This document shows positions 36,280 through 44,802 of a DNA stretch of 64,000 nt, one piece after another. The notes beneath the pieces were generated by a model. The model worked only from the letters and a program-made list of their open reading frames with translations, was not told the origin of the DNA and did no database searches. Source of the DNA: Coleofasciculus sp. FACHB-1120 (lineage in GTDB: Bacteria; Cyanobacteriota; Cyanobacteriia; Cyanobacteriales; FACHB-T130); NCBI RefSeq assembly GCF_014698845.1, contig NZ_JACJTV010000003.1, forward strand, positions 124,001 to 188,000, read 5' to 3'. The position numbers and the translations under genes were made by a program. How positions within the stretch are numbered: position 1 is the stretch's first letter; the number at the start of each line of letters is the position of its first letter.

Positions 36280-39207
36280 GTGACAGCAACAGGGAACTAC
36301 AAAGACACCGTTAATCTGCCCAAAACCCAATTTGATATGCGGGCGAACGCTATTAAGCGGGAACCGGAACTGCAAAAATTTTGGGCAGACCAGCAAATTT
36401 ATGAGCGACTGTCGCAGAACAATCCCGGTGAACTTTTTGTTTTGCATGATGGCCCGCCCTATGCCAATGGTTCGCTCCACATTGGTCATGCTTTAAATAA
36501 AATCCTCAAAGACATCATCAACCGCTACCAGCTTCTGCAAGGGCGCAAGGTTCGCTACGTTCCAGGCTGGGATTGTCACGGCTTGCCAATTGAATTGAAA
36601 GTCCTTCAGCAAATGAAGCCAGCAGAGCGGCAAAATCTGACGCCGCTGGATCTCCGCCACAAAGCCAGAGACTTTGCCCTCAAAACAGTAGACGAGCAAC
36701 GCCAGAGCTTCAAACGCTATGGCGTTTGGGGCGACTGGGAGCATCCGTATCTAACTTTAAAACCAGAGTATGAAGCCGCTCAAATTGGCGTCTTCGGTCA
36801 GATGGTGCTGAAGGGATATATTTATCGCGGTTTAAAGCCAGTTCATTGGAGTCCGAGTTCTAAAACGGCGCTGGCTGAGGCGGAGTTAGAGTATCCCGAA
36901 GATTCCGAAGGTCGCCCAGCCCACACTTCGCGCAGCCTTTATGCAGCTTTCCAGATGACGAATCTGGGGCCAGCCGTGCGATCGCTTCTTTCACCGTTCT
37001 TGCCCGATCTGGGTGTGGCAATTTGGACGACGACGCCTTGGACGATTCCCGCCAACCTAGCGGTGAGCGTGAATCCAGAACTGACCTACGCAGTCGTGGA
37101 AGTGGAGGCAGATTCTCTCCCGATTTCTAGCAAATACCTGCTAGTAGCTGCCGATTTGGTGGAACGGTTGTCAACGACGCTCTCGACCAATCTCACGGTA
37201 AAAGCGACAGTACCGGGTAAAGATTTGGAACATAGCACTTATCGGCATCCGCTGTTCGACCGTGAAAGTCCGATTGTGATTGGGGGCGATTATGTCACCA
37301 CCGATTCCGGTACGGGATTAGTTCATACGGCTCCCGGTCATGGAGATGAGGATTACAAGGTCGGTCAACGCTACGGTTTGCCACTGTTGTCGCCAGTAGA
37401 TGGTGATGGCAATTTCACGCAAGAAGCAGGACAGTTTGCAGGGTTGAACGTACTGGGTGATGGAAATCAGGCAGTAATTGACGCGCTAAGCCAAGCGCGA
37501 TCGCTACTGAAAGAGGAACCCTACGTTCATAAATATCCTTACGACTGGCGCACGAAACAGCCGACCATTTATCGAGCTACAGAACAGTGGTTCGCATCGG
37601 TGGAGGGATTTAGAGAAGAGGCGCTAAAAGCGATCGCTTCTGTGAACTGGATTCCCGCTCAAGGTGAAAATCGGATTACGGCAATGGTCGCGGATCGTTC
37701 TGATTGGTGTATTTCCCGTCAGCGCAACTGGGGCGTGCCAATTCCCGTTTTCTACGAGCTGGAAACCAACGAACCGCTACTGAACGAGGAAACTATCGCC
37801 CACGTCCAAGCAATCATTGCCGAAAAGGGTTCGGATGTCTGGTGGGAAAGGTCAGTAGAAGAACTCTTGCCAGAAAGTTATCGCCATAACGGGCGCAGCT
37901 ACCGCAAAGGCACCGATACGATGGATGTCTGGTTTGACTCAGGCTCCTCTTGGGCGGCGGTAGCCAAACAGCGCCCAGAATTGCAATATCCAGCGGATAT
38001 CTATCTAGAAGGCTCCGATCAGCACCGGGGTTGGTTCCAATCGAGTTTGCTCACCAGTGTGGCAACCAACGCCATCGCGCCCTACAAAACCGTCTTGACG
38101 CATGGCTTTACCTTGGATGAGCAGGGGCGCAAGATGAGTAAATCTCTGGGGAATGTCATCGACCCCTCGATTGTGATCAATGGGGGCAAAAATCAAAAAG
38201 AAGAGCCACCCTACGGTGCTGATGTTTTGCGTCTGTGGGTTTCCTCGGTGGATTACTCTTCGGATGTCCCCATCAGCAAGAACATCCTCAAGCAGATGGG
38301 AGATGTTAGAAATAAGATTCGCAATACGGCGAGGTTCTTGCTGGGCAATTTACACGATTTTGACCCGGCTAAAGATGCAGTACCTTACGAACAACTGCCG
38401 GAACTCGACCGCTATATGTTGCACCGGATGACAGAAGTCTTTGGGGAAGTAACGCAAGCATTTGAGAGTTTCCAGTTCTTCCGCTTTTTCCAGACGGTGC
38501 AGAATTTCTGCGTTGTTGACTTGTCTAATTTTTATCTAGATATTGCTAAAGATAGGCTCTACATCAGCGCCCCAAACGCCCGCCGTCGCCGTAGTTGTCA
38601 GACAGTTTTAGCGATCGCACTGGAAAATTTAGCCCGTGCGATCGCGCCTGTTCTCTCTCATACAGCAGAAGATATCTGGCAATATGTGCCCTATCCCACA
38701 TCTTACAAATCTGTGTTTGAAGCGGGGTGGGTGAAGTTAGAGGAGCATTGGCAAGCTCCAAAACTAGCAGGATTTTGGCAACAATTGCGACAAATCCGCA
38801 CTGAGGTGAATAAGGTGATGGAGCAAGCAAGGGCAGAAAAAATGATTGGTTCTTCTCTAGAAGCCCAGGTATTACTTTATGTCCCGAATGCTGAGTTCCG
38901 CTCTTTACTACAAGCCTTGAACTTGAATTCTGCCCTCCATTCTCATCCTCAGTCTTCAGGGCTGGGTAATTGTGTGGATGAACTGAGATACTTATTTATC
39001 GCCTCCCAAGTAGAGCTGCTAGATTCTCCGGAAGCATTGCAAGGCTTAAAATACAGTTCGCAGACAGAAGCTTTATCGATTGGCGTAGTCAAAGCAGACG
39101 GAGAAAAATGCGATCGCTGCTGGAACTACTCGGTTCACGTAGGTGAATCTGCCGAGCATCCCCTGCTGTGCGAACGTTGCATTCCCGCCTTAGCCGGTGA
39201 GTTTTAG
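36280..39207 (+). CDS. ileS: Isoleucyl-tRNA synthetase
   Basis: It charges tRNA-Ile and edits mis-activated valine. All expected parts are present in 975 residues: the HIGH motif in PPYANGSLHIGHALNKILKD, the CP1 editing domain (TTTPWTIPANLAVSV, GTGLVHTAPGHGDEDY), a DVWFDSGSSWAAV block, KMSKSLGNVIDP, the anticodon-binding helices, and a C-terminal zinc finger with two CxxC pairs (CDRCWNY, CERC). This makes it the bacterial (mupirocin-sensitive-type) form. The start is GTG 36280 (MTATGNYKDTVNLPKTQFDMR); no ATG precedes it in frame nearby. The stop is followed by a GC-rich hairpin. Confidence 0.97.
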   Translation: MTATGNYKDTVNLPKTQFDMRANAIKREPELQKFWADQQIYERLSQNNPGELFVLHDGPPYANGSLHIGHALNKILKDIINRYQLLQGRKVRYVPGWDCHGLPIELKVLQQMKPAERQNLTPLDLRHKARDFALKTVDEQRQSFKRYGVWGDWEHPYLTLKPEYEAAQIGVFGQMVLKGYIYRGLKPVHWSPSSKTALAEAELEYPEDSEGRPAHTSRSLYAAFQMTNLGPAVRSLLSPFLPDLGVAIWTTTPWTIPANLAVSVNPELTYAVVEVEADSLPISSKYLLVAADLVERLSTTLSTNLTVKATVPGKDLEHSTYRHPLFDRESPIVIGGDYVTTDSGTGLVHTAPGHGDEDYKVGQRYGLPLLSPVDGDGNFTQEAGQFAGLNVLGDGNQAVIDALSQARSLLKEEPYVHKYPYDWRTKQPTIYRATEQWFASVEGFREEALKAIASVNWIPAQGENRITAMVADRSDWCISRQRNWGVPIPVFYELETNEPLLNEETIAHVQAIIAEKGSDVWWERSVEELLPESYRHNGRSYRKGTDTMDVWFDSGSSWAAVAKQRPELQYPADIYLEGSDQHRGWFQSSLLTSVATNAIAPYKTVLTHGFTLDEQGRKMSKSLGNVIDPSIVINGGKNQKEEPPYGADVLRLWVSSVDYSSDVPISKNILKQMGDVRNKIRNTARFLLGNLHDFDPAKDAVPYEQLPELDRYMLHRMTEVFGEVTQAFESFQFFRFFQTVQNFCVVDLSNFYLDIAKDRLYISAPNARRRRSCQTVLAIALENLARAIAPVLSHTAEDIWQYVPYPTSYKSVFEAGWVKLEEHWQAPKLAGFWQQLRQIRTEVNKVMEQARAEKMIGSSLEAQVLLYVPNAEFRSLLQALNLNSALHSHPQSSGLGNCVDELRYLFIASQVELLDSPEALQGLKYSSQTEALSIGVVKADGEKCDRCWNYSVHVGESAEHPLLCERCIPALAGEF

Positions 39208-39754
39208 GTCGCAAAAAACGACTGCTTTTCCCTTCGCCCTGCTCTATCCCCTACAGCTCCGGTTCCCCTCCCTGCTTGCGGGGAGGGGTTAGGGGTGGGG
39301 TTCTTTGATTATGAGCTATGAGCAATGTGATGGATTCTTCAACATCCCATCGCGCCTAGCCTAGTCAACGCCGATTAAATTTGCCCTAAATTTAGAAAAC
39401 TCAAGATTTTCAGTAGAATTGGCTGATTTCTTGACAATTTCGCGCTCAAGAACCCGCTGATGCAAACGCAAAAATCAAATATAAATATTTTTTAATTTAA
39501 TTTATCTGCCAAAAGGTATAAAAAAATTATTAAGGCGAAAAAGAAAACTCTTCCTATAGTAATATTCCTGAGGATATTCTCTTGCGGAATTAACTCAGAT
39601 ACAGGTATTGTCGTAGATCGTAGAAACCTGGTAGTGTAAGTTTCACCAAATCAGGGTCTATACCCCTCAGGGAGCATCAGGGAGTCTACCGCCACAATTT
39701 CTTTATCTCTTTAACAGTCCAGAAATGGGGTGTTTTATTTAGTTAATTTTGCTA
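39208..39754. other. Long leader region before the envelope locus
   Basis: 547 bases. The first part carries a GC-rich hairpin (39265-39288). The rest is AT-rich, with a TTGACA at 39431-39436, long A/T tracts at 39480-39560 and the doubled word CAGGGAG (39668-39682). It is long enough for a regulated 5' UTR, but I recognise no known riboswitch. Confidence 0.5.
39265..39288 (+). terminator. GC-rich hairpin after ileS
   Basis: CCCCTCCC pairs with GGGAGGGG over an 8-nt TGCTTGCG loop. It lies about 60 bases past the ileS stop; no T-tract follows directly. Confidence 0.55.
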
Positions 39755-40672
39755 ATGAAATCCCTGCAAACTCTGTTGGGGCGCGTCTACCTGCCTCTAA
39801 CAGCTATCCTAACTTGCTCGTTTGCCTTTCCCTCGCTGCCCGTTAGCGCGATTGACATCTTGAATTCCGCCTCTGCGGCGGGTGACAATCTCCCCCCAGA
39901 AGGCGTGAAATCCAATGAAACTTCAGTAACGGCGGGTCAAGCGGTTCTAGAACTGATCAAAACAGGCGATCGCGCTGCTGCGGAACCGGGCGACACAGTT
40001 GTTTATCGCTTGGCATTGAAAAATACCGGCACAGCCACTGCTAGCAATATCAGCATTACAGACACCCTACCTGTGGGCTTACGGTATGTGCCGGAGTCTT
40101 TGCAAGCCTCGCTGACCAGTGGTACCAGTACTGCCCAAACCACTATACAACCCGCTACTACGTCCAACCGGACAGTTACCTTTAATTTTCCTAAGCTTGA
40201 GCCGAATCAAACCCTGAACGTGGTTTATGCCACCGTGGTAACGCCAGACGCCGTTCGGGGGAACGGGAGAAATCAGGCTCAAGAAACGAGGAGCAACATC
40301 GCCAGCCATCAGTTGCGGATTCGACCCGGTATTTTGTCAGACTGCGGCACCCTGATTGGGCGAGTATTTGTCGATAAAAACTTTGACGGCGAACAGCAGC
40401 CAGGAGAGCCAGGAGTGCCCAATGCTGTAATTTTTATGGATGACGGCAACCGCATTACGACCGATGCCAACGGTTTATTCTCACTTGCCAATGTTATCTC
40501 TGGCTACCGTACCGGCACGCTGGATTTAACCAGTCTACCGGGCTACACTTTGGCTCCCAACCAAAAATTTATTGAGCGCAATAGTCAGTCCCGCCTGGTG
40601 CAACTTGAACCGGGAGGATTAGTACGGATGAATTTCGGGGTGACACCCGCCTATGGGGAGGGCAAGCAGTGA
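39755..40672 (+). CDS. DUF11 plus SdrD-B-like exported protein, first gene of the envelope locus
   Basis: An exported protein of 305 residues. A signal peptide is likely (VYLPLTAILTCSFAFPSLPVSA). Residues about 55-175 are a DUF11 domain: AVLELIKTGDRAAAEPGDTVVYRLALKNTGTATASNISITDTLPVGL, ending with LNVVYATVV. Residues about 200-300 resemble the SdrD-B/Cna-B-like fold (GRVFVDKNFDGEQQPGEPGVPNAV, then TTDANGLFSL), with a calcium-type loop DKNFDGEQQPGE at 40373-40408. In other bacteria such domains often precede an outer-membrane barrel in the same polypeptide; here the barrel is the next gene, overlapping by 4 bp. The frame is open from a TTG at 39749; ATG 39755 is preferred. Function unknown; probably periplasmic or surface. 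Confidence 0.8.
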   Translation: MKSLQTLLGRVYLPLTAILTCSFAFPSLPVSAIDILNSASAAGDNLPPEGVKSNETSVTAGQAVLELIKTGDRAAAEPGDTVVYRLALKNTGTATASNISITDTLPVGLRYVPESLQASLTSGTSTAQTTIQPATTSNRTVTFNFPKLEPNQTLNVVYATVVTPDAVRGNGRNQAQETRSNIASHQLRIRPGILSDCGTLIGRVFVDKNFDGEQQPGEPGVPNAVIFMDDGNRITTDANGLFSLANVISGYRTGTLDLTSLPGYTLAPNQKFIERNSQSRLVQLEPGGLVRMNFGVTPAYGEGKQ

Positions 40673-43600
40673 TTAACCGGGCAAAAAGCAAAAAACAGCC
40701 GCAAAAAGAAGGAATCTTGACATATTTCTCCTTCTTATTACTGTTTACTTTTTATTTCTTACTTCCTCGCTCCGCGAAGGCAAATGAACTGTCTGCACCT
40801 CCTCAAGGCGGACTGGAGGAAGATTCCGAGTTTGCAATAAAAAATTCCACAACTCTTCCTGCAATCGAGCAGACGACTGCCTTAGAAACGACACCAGAAA
40901 ATTCAGAAGTCTGGAGCGCAAATTCTGAATTCGCCATCCCAGATTCAGCAGAAATTCTAGATTTAGCTCAAAATACTGTACCGACAGCTTCACCCCCCCC
41001 TTTAGTAGAGAAAGCGGTAGGGACGGCAGAACCAGCAATATCGCCCAACCCAGCGCCTCAAAATACCGCGCCGACAGCTTCACCCCTCCTCGAACTTCCG
41101 GAACAGGTTGGGTCAACTCCCAAGAACTCGATAACGACCGTACCAACTGCCAGCGAGCTGAGACAGTCGCTCCCTCAAACGAATGCCCAGCAGCCTCCTC
41201 AGCTAAACTCAGATGCGATTCTGGCACCTACGGAAGTTCGGATTATTACCCCTGAAAGTGGAGTATTGGGGGAGGCTTCTACGAACCTTGTCATCCAGTA
41301 CCACACTCAAGCTCAGGTAAAAGTCAGCGTCAACAAAAAACCACTGGATGCCAAAATACCCACGCAGATAGAGCGAGACGAAGCCCAAAACATCATCACT
41401 CAAGTTTGGTACAACGTCCCTCTAGAGAAAGGCGAGAACACAATTACAGTGCAAGCGAATAACGGCACCTCGGCAAGTGTCAAGCTAACTGTAGAAAAGA
41501 CAACTGCCAAAACCTTAGAAATTGCTCCAGTTAGTGATGCCCGAATTCCCGCTGATGGGCGATCGCTACTGCCCCTAGCAGGGAGAATCACGAATGAGAA
41601 AGGCGAATTAATCCGCGAAGATACCGTCGTAACTTTAACGACTAGCGCCGGTAAGTTTGTCGGTGCTGACGAGGACAAAGATCGAGCCGGATTTCAGGTG
41701 ATTGCCAGAGGAGGGCAATTTACCGCCCAACTGCAATCGAGTTTGGAAGCGCAGAAAGTACGGATTCGAGCTGCTACAGAGGGGACTAGGGGTACTACGT
41801 CAGAAAGAATTCGGGTTGAGAAAGACAACTTACCTACACCAATTAACCAATCCCCCAACGCCAATCCCCTGTCTCCCAATCTCCAACAATATCCAATTCC
41901 CTCTAATACCCAATACCCGCCAGTCCCTCCGACTGACCACCCAGTTGCTTATACCCAAGACCAACTAAGCACTGATACCCTTGAAACTTATACGCAGGTA
42001 GAATTCATTACCAATCTGCGCCCTTCCTTGGTTTCGGGCGTGGTGAATCTGCGGATTGGTCCTAAAGGAACAAATTTCTGGGGACCGCGCCGGGAGTTTC
42101 TAAATCCGGATACGATCGACGATGGCACTAATATCGATTTGAGTGCTGCGGTTTTTGCCACGGGTAAAGTGGGGGAATGGCTGCTTACGGGTGCATATAA
42201 TAGTGCGCGTCCCCTCAACCAAACTTGCGATGGCATCACCACCCTGTTCCGGGGGCCACAATTCTGTGAGCAACAATATCCCGTTTATGGTGATAGCTCC
42301 ACAGTTGATTATCTAACCCCTTCAAAAGACAGCCTGTATTTCCGTCTGGAACGGACTTCCCCAGTTTTTGGTGCTGAACCAGACTATGTGATGTGGGGAG
42401 ATTACAACACTACCGAATTCGCCCGCGCCTCTCAGCTATTTAGCGCCACTTCTCGCCAGCTACACGGATTCAAGGGCAACTATAACCTGGGAAATCTGCA
42501 AATCACTGCCCTCTATAGCCCGGATGTTGAGGGATTCCAGCGAGATACTGTTGCTCCCAATGGCACCAGCGGCTATTATTTTCTGTCCCGTCGTTTGCTG
42601 ATTCCCGGTAGTGAAAGTGTTTTCCTAGAAACAGAAGAAATTAACCGTCCAGGAACGGTGACATCGCGCAAACCCCTAGTTCGCGGGCCTGACTATGAAA
42701 TTGACTACGACCGGGGAACGCTACTATTCCGTCGTCCCATCTTTGCCACGCGATTTGACCCGTTTGGCGTTACTCAGGTGCAGCGAATTGTCGTCACTTA
42801 TCAGCATGAAGGGGTTGATAGCGAAGAGACAAATATTTATGCGGGACGGGCGCAGTATAACTTCTCTCAAGACTTGAATCGTCAATCCTGGATTGGAGCT
42901 AGCTATTTCCAGCAAGACGAGGGATTGCAGGATTTTGAGCTATTGGGTGCGGATTTCCTATTCCCCTTAGGGAATAGCGGTCAAATTGTTGGGGAATATG
43001 CCCGCTCAGCTCATAATTCTCCGTTTAACGGGGATGTGAACGGAAATGCTTATCGACTGGAAGCGTATGGAGCGATCGCTAAAAGCATTCTCGCCCGCGC
43101 TTATTACCGTTCTGTCGAGGAGAATTTCTCCAATAATGCGACAACCAGTTTTACCCCCGGTCAAACAAGATACGGTGCAAATATTGCCGCCCAACTTAGC
43201 CAAACTACTTCGCTGACTGCTGGCTACGATCACGAGGTAAATTTCGGCACTGCGCCCTTAGAACGGGTGGAATTTTTTGATATTTTTAACCCTCAACCCC
43301 AACCCACACCCGGCGAAAAAGTTGATAATTCTCTAACTACAGTTCGCGCTGGAATTCTACAAAAGTTTGGGGCTTCAGACCTCAGCTTAGAATACGTCAA
43401 CCGCTCCCGCGACGATCGTATCGGCGACACCTTCGACAGCAACGCCAGCCAAATTGTCTCTCGCCTCAACGTTGCTTTAAATGATGCCCTCACCTTTCGG
43501 GCACAAAATGAACTGAACTTAGGCAACAGTAGCGACGCCCTTTATCCCGACCGTACCACCTTCGGGCTGGACTGGGCAGTCATGGAAGGCGTAGCTTTGC

Positions 43601-44712
43601 GACTCGCCCACCAATTTGTAGACACCAGAGTCTTTGGTCGCAATTCCATCACTAGTCTGGACACACTGGTAGAACAAAAACTCGGCGAAAACACCTCGAT
43701 TACAGGTCGCTACTCGATTATTAGCGGCTTCAACACCATCACCGGACAAGGGGCAGTCGGTTTAAATCACCGCTGGGTTGTTGCCCCCGGATTGCGAGTC
43801 CATCTGGGTTACGAGCATATCTTCAGCGACCTATTTAGCCGCACCGCCGCCGGACCGCGATTTGAACAGCCCTACGCTACCGGACAAAGTGCTTCCTCCT
43901 TAGGACTCAGCGGTGGCGATGCTTACAGTGTTGGGGTGGAATATACTGACAATCCCAATTTCCAAGCATCCGGCCGATTCGAGCATCGTACTGGCTCCGG
44001 TGGTAGTAACACCGTGATTTCTGGTGCTGCTGCCGGTAAACTCTCTCCCTCCTTGACTGCTTTAGTGCGCTATCAACAGGCAAGTGCTTCTAACCAGTTG
44101 TTATACGCCTTGGGAGACACAATGAACGTCAAGCTGGGTATGGCGTACCGCAATCCCAACTCTGACAAGTGGAATGGTTTATTGAGTTATGAATATCGCC
44201 GTAACCCCTCCACCATTCCAGAGACATTGCTGCTGGGCAGTGGCACGGGTTACAGAGATCACATCATCGCTGCGGAGGCGATTTATGCTCCTTCCTGGCG
44301 GTGGGAATTTTATGGCAAATATGCCATGCGAAACAGCACTACTGATTTAGCCAATAACTTCAGCAACTCTTCGACTGTATTTCTGGCACAGTTCCGGACG
44401 ATGTACCGCCTGGGATATCGCTGGGATGTGGCGGGGGAAGCTCGCTGGATTGGACAACCCGATACGAATTTTAATGAAACCGGCTTTGCTCTAGAGGCAG
44501 GTTATTATGTGACGCCGGACTTGCGAGCGTCTCTGGGATATAGCTTTGGCAGTGTAGATGACCGTGATTTTAGCGGTTATCGGTCGGAGGGTGGTGTTTA
44601 TTTTGGCTTAACGCTGAAGGTCAATGAACTACTCGGCGGCTTTGGGCGACAAAAAGTGTCACCGCCTCAGCAACAAGAATCCCAGGTGCAACCAGTCGCG
44701 GTAGAGAGGTAA
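40669..44712 (+). CDS. Outer-membrane beta-barrel protein with Ig-like and invasin-like domains
   Basis: This 1347-residue envelope protein starts at GTG 40669 inside GTGA, overlapping the previous stop, so translation is probably coupled. A hydrophobic N-terminus (YFSFLLLFTFYFLLP) is a signal sequence. Residues 40-185 are Pro/Ser/Thr-rich with a duplicated APTASP motif. Residues about 185-280 form an Ig-like domain (VRIITPESGVLGEASTNLVI) and about 280-385 an invasin-like Ig domain (DARIPADGRSLLPLAGRIT). From about 445 to the end it alternates aromatic and polar residues in paired strands (LRPSLVSGVVNLRIG; WVVAPGLRVHLGYEHIF; YVTPDLRASLGYSFGS), as in a large transmembrane barrel. It is neither an FhaC/TpsB-like protein nor a TonB-dependent receptor (no plug or TonB box seen). 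Likely role: outer-membrane base or conduit for the surface proteins encoded downstream. Confidence 0.78.
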   Translation: MINRAKSKKQPQKEGILTYFSFLLLFTFYFLLPRSAKANELSAPPQGGLEEDSEFAIKNSTTLPAIEQTTALETTPENSEVWSANSEFAIPDSAEILDLAQNTVPTASPPPLVEKAVGTAEPAISPNPAPQNTAPTASPLLELPEQVGSTPKNSITTVPTASELRQSLPQTNAQQPPQLNSDAILAPTEVRIITPESGVLGEASTNLVIQYHTQAQVKVSVNKKPLDAKIPTQIERDEAQNIITQVWYNVPLEKGENTITVQANNGTSASVKLTVEKTTAKTLEIAPVSDARIPADGRSLLPLAGRITNEKGELIREDTVVTLTTSAGKFVGADEDKDRAGFQVIARGGQFTAQLQSSLEAQKVRIRAATEGTRGTTSERIRVEKDNLPTPINQSPNANPLSPNLQQYPIPSNTQYPPVPPTDHPVAYTQDQLSTDTLETYTQVEFITNLRPSLVSGVVNLRIGPKGTNFWGPRREFLNPDTIDDGTNIDLSAAVFATGKVGEWLLTGAYNSARPLNQTCDGITTLFRGPQFCEQQYPVYGDSSTVDYLTPSKDSLYFRLERTSPVFGAEPDYVMWGDYNTTEFARASQLFSATSRQLHGFKGNYNLGNLQITALYSPDVEGFQRDTVAPNGTSGYYFLSRRLLIPGSESVFLETEEINRPGTVTSRKPLVRGPDYEIDYDRGTLLFRRPIFATRFDPFGVTQVQRIVVTYQHEGVDSEETNIYAGRAQYNFSQDLNRQSWIGASYFQQDEGLQDFELLGADFLFPLGNSGQIVGEYARSAHNSPFNGDVNGNAYRLEAYGAIAKSILARAYYRSVEENFSNNATTSFTPGQTRYGANIAAQLSQTTSLTAGYDHEVNFGTAPLERVEFFDIFNPQPQPTPGEKVDNSLTTVRAGILQKFGASDLSLEYVNRSRDDRIGDTFDSNASQIVSRLNVALNDALTFRAQNELNLGNSSDALYPDRTTFGLDWAVMEGVALRLAHQFVDTRVFGRNSITSLDTLVEQKLGENTSITGRYSIISGFNTITGQGAVGLNHRWVVAPGLRVHLGYEHIFSDLFSRTAAGPRFEQPYATGQSASSLGLSGGDAYSVGVEYTDNPNFQASGRFEHRTGSGGSNTVISGAAAGKLSPSLTALVRYQQASASNQLLYALGDTMNVKLGMAYRNPNSDKWNGLLSYEYRRNPSTIPETLLLGSGTGYRDHIIAAEAIYAPSWRWEFYGKYAMRNSTTDLANNFSNSSTVFLAQFRTMYRLGYRWDVAGEARWIGQPDTNFNETGFALEAGYYVTPDLRASLGYSFGSVDDRDFSGYRSEGGVYFGLTLKVNELLGGFGRQKVSPPQQQESQVQPVAVER

Positions 44713-44802
44713 TGGGGACTGAGAAATGGGTAATTGGTAATGGGTAATCGGTAAAGAATGACCAATTATCAATCGCTGATCGCTAATCATAAATGACTAC
44801 AG
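44713..44802. repeat. Short GGTAAT/ATTACC repeats between locus genes
   Basis: The gap has GGGTAATTGGTAATGGGTAA-type words followed by AATCGCTGATCGCTAATCAT. The same words lie upstream of fabD and after 54545. Confidence 0.5.

Noticed and set aside
40745-41227. 160-residue minus-strand ORF opposite the barrel gene
   Set aside because: Produced by the low-complexity Pro/Ser/Thr linker read in reverse.
40669-44712. FhaC/TpsB partner for the CHAT haemagglutinin
   Set aside because: The barrel protein has Ig-like domains and no POTRA region, and lies 23 kb from the TPS gene in a different gene set.
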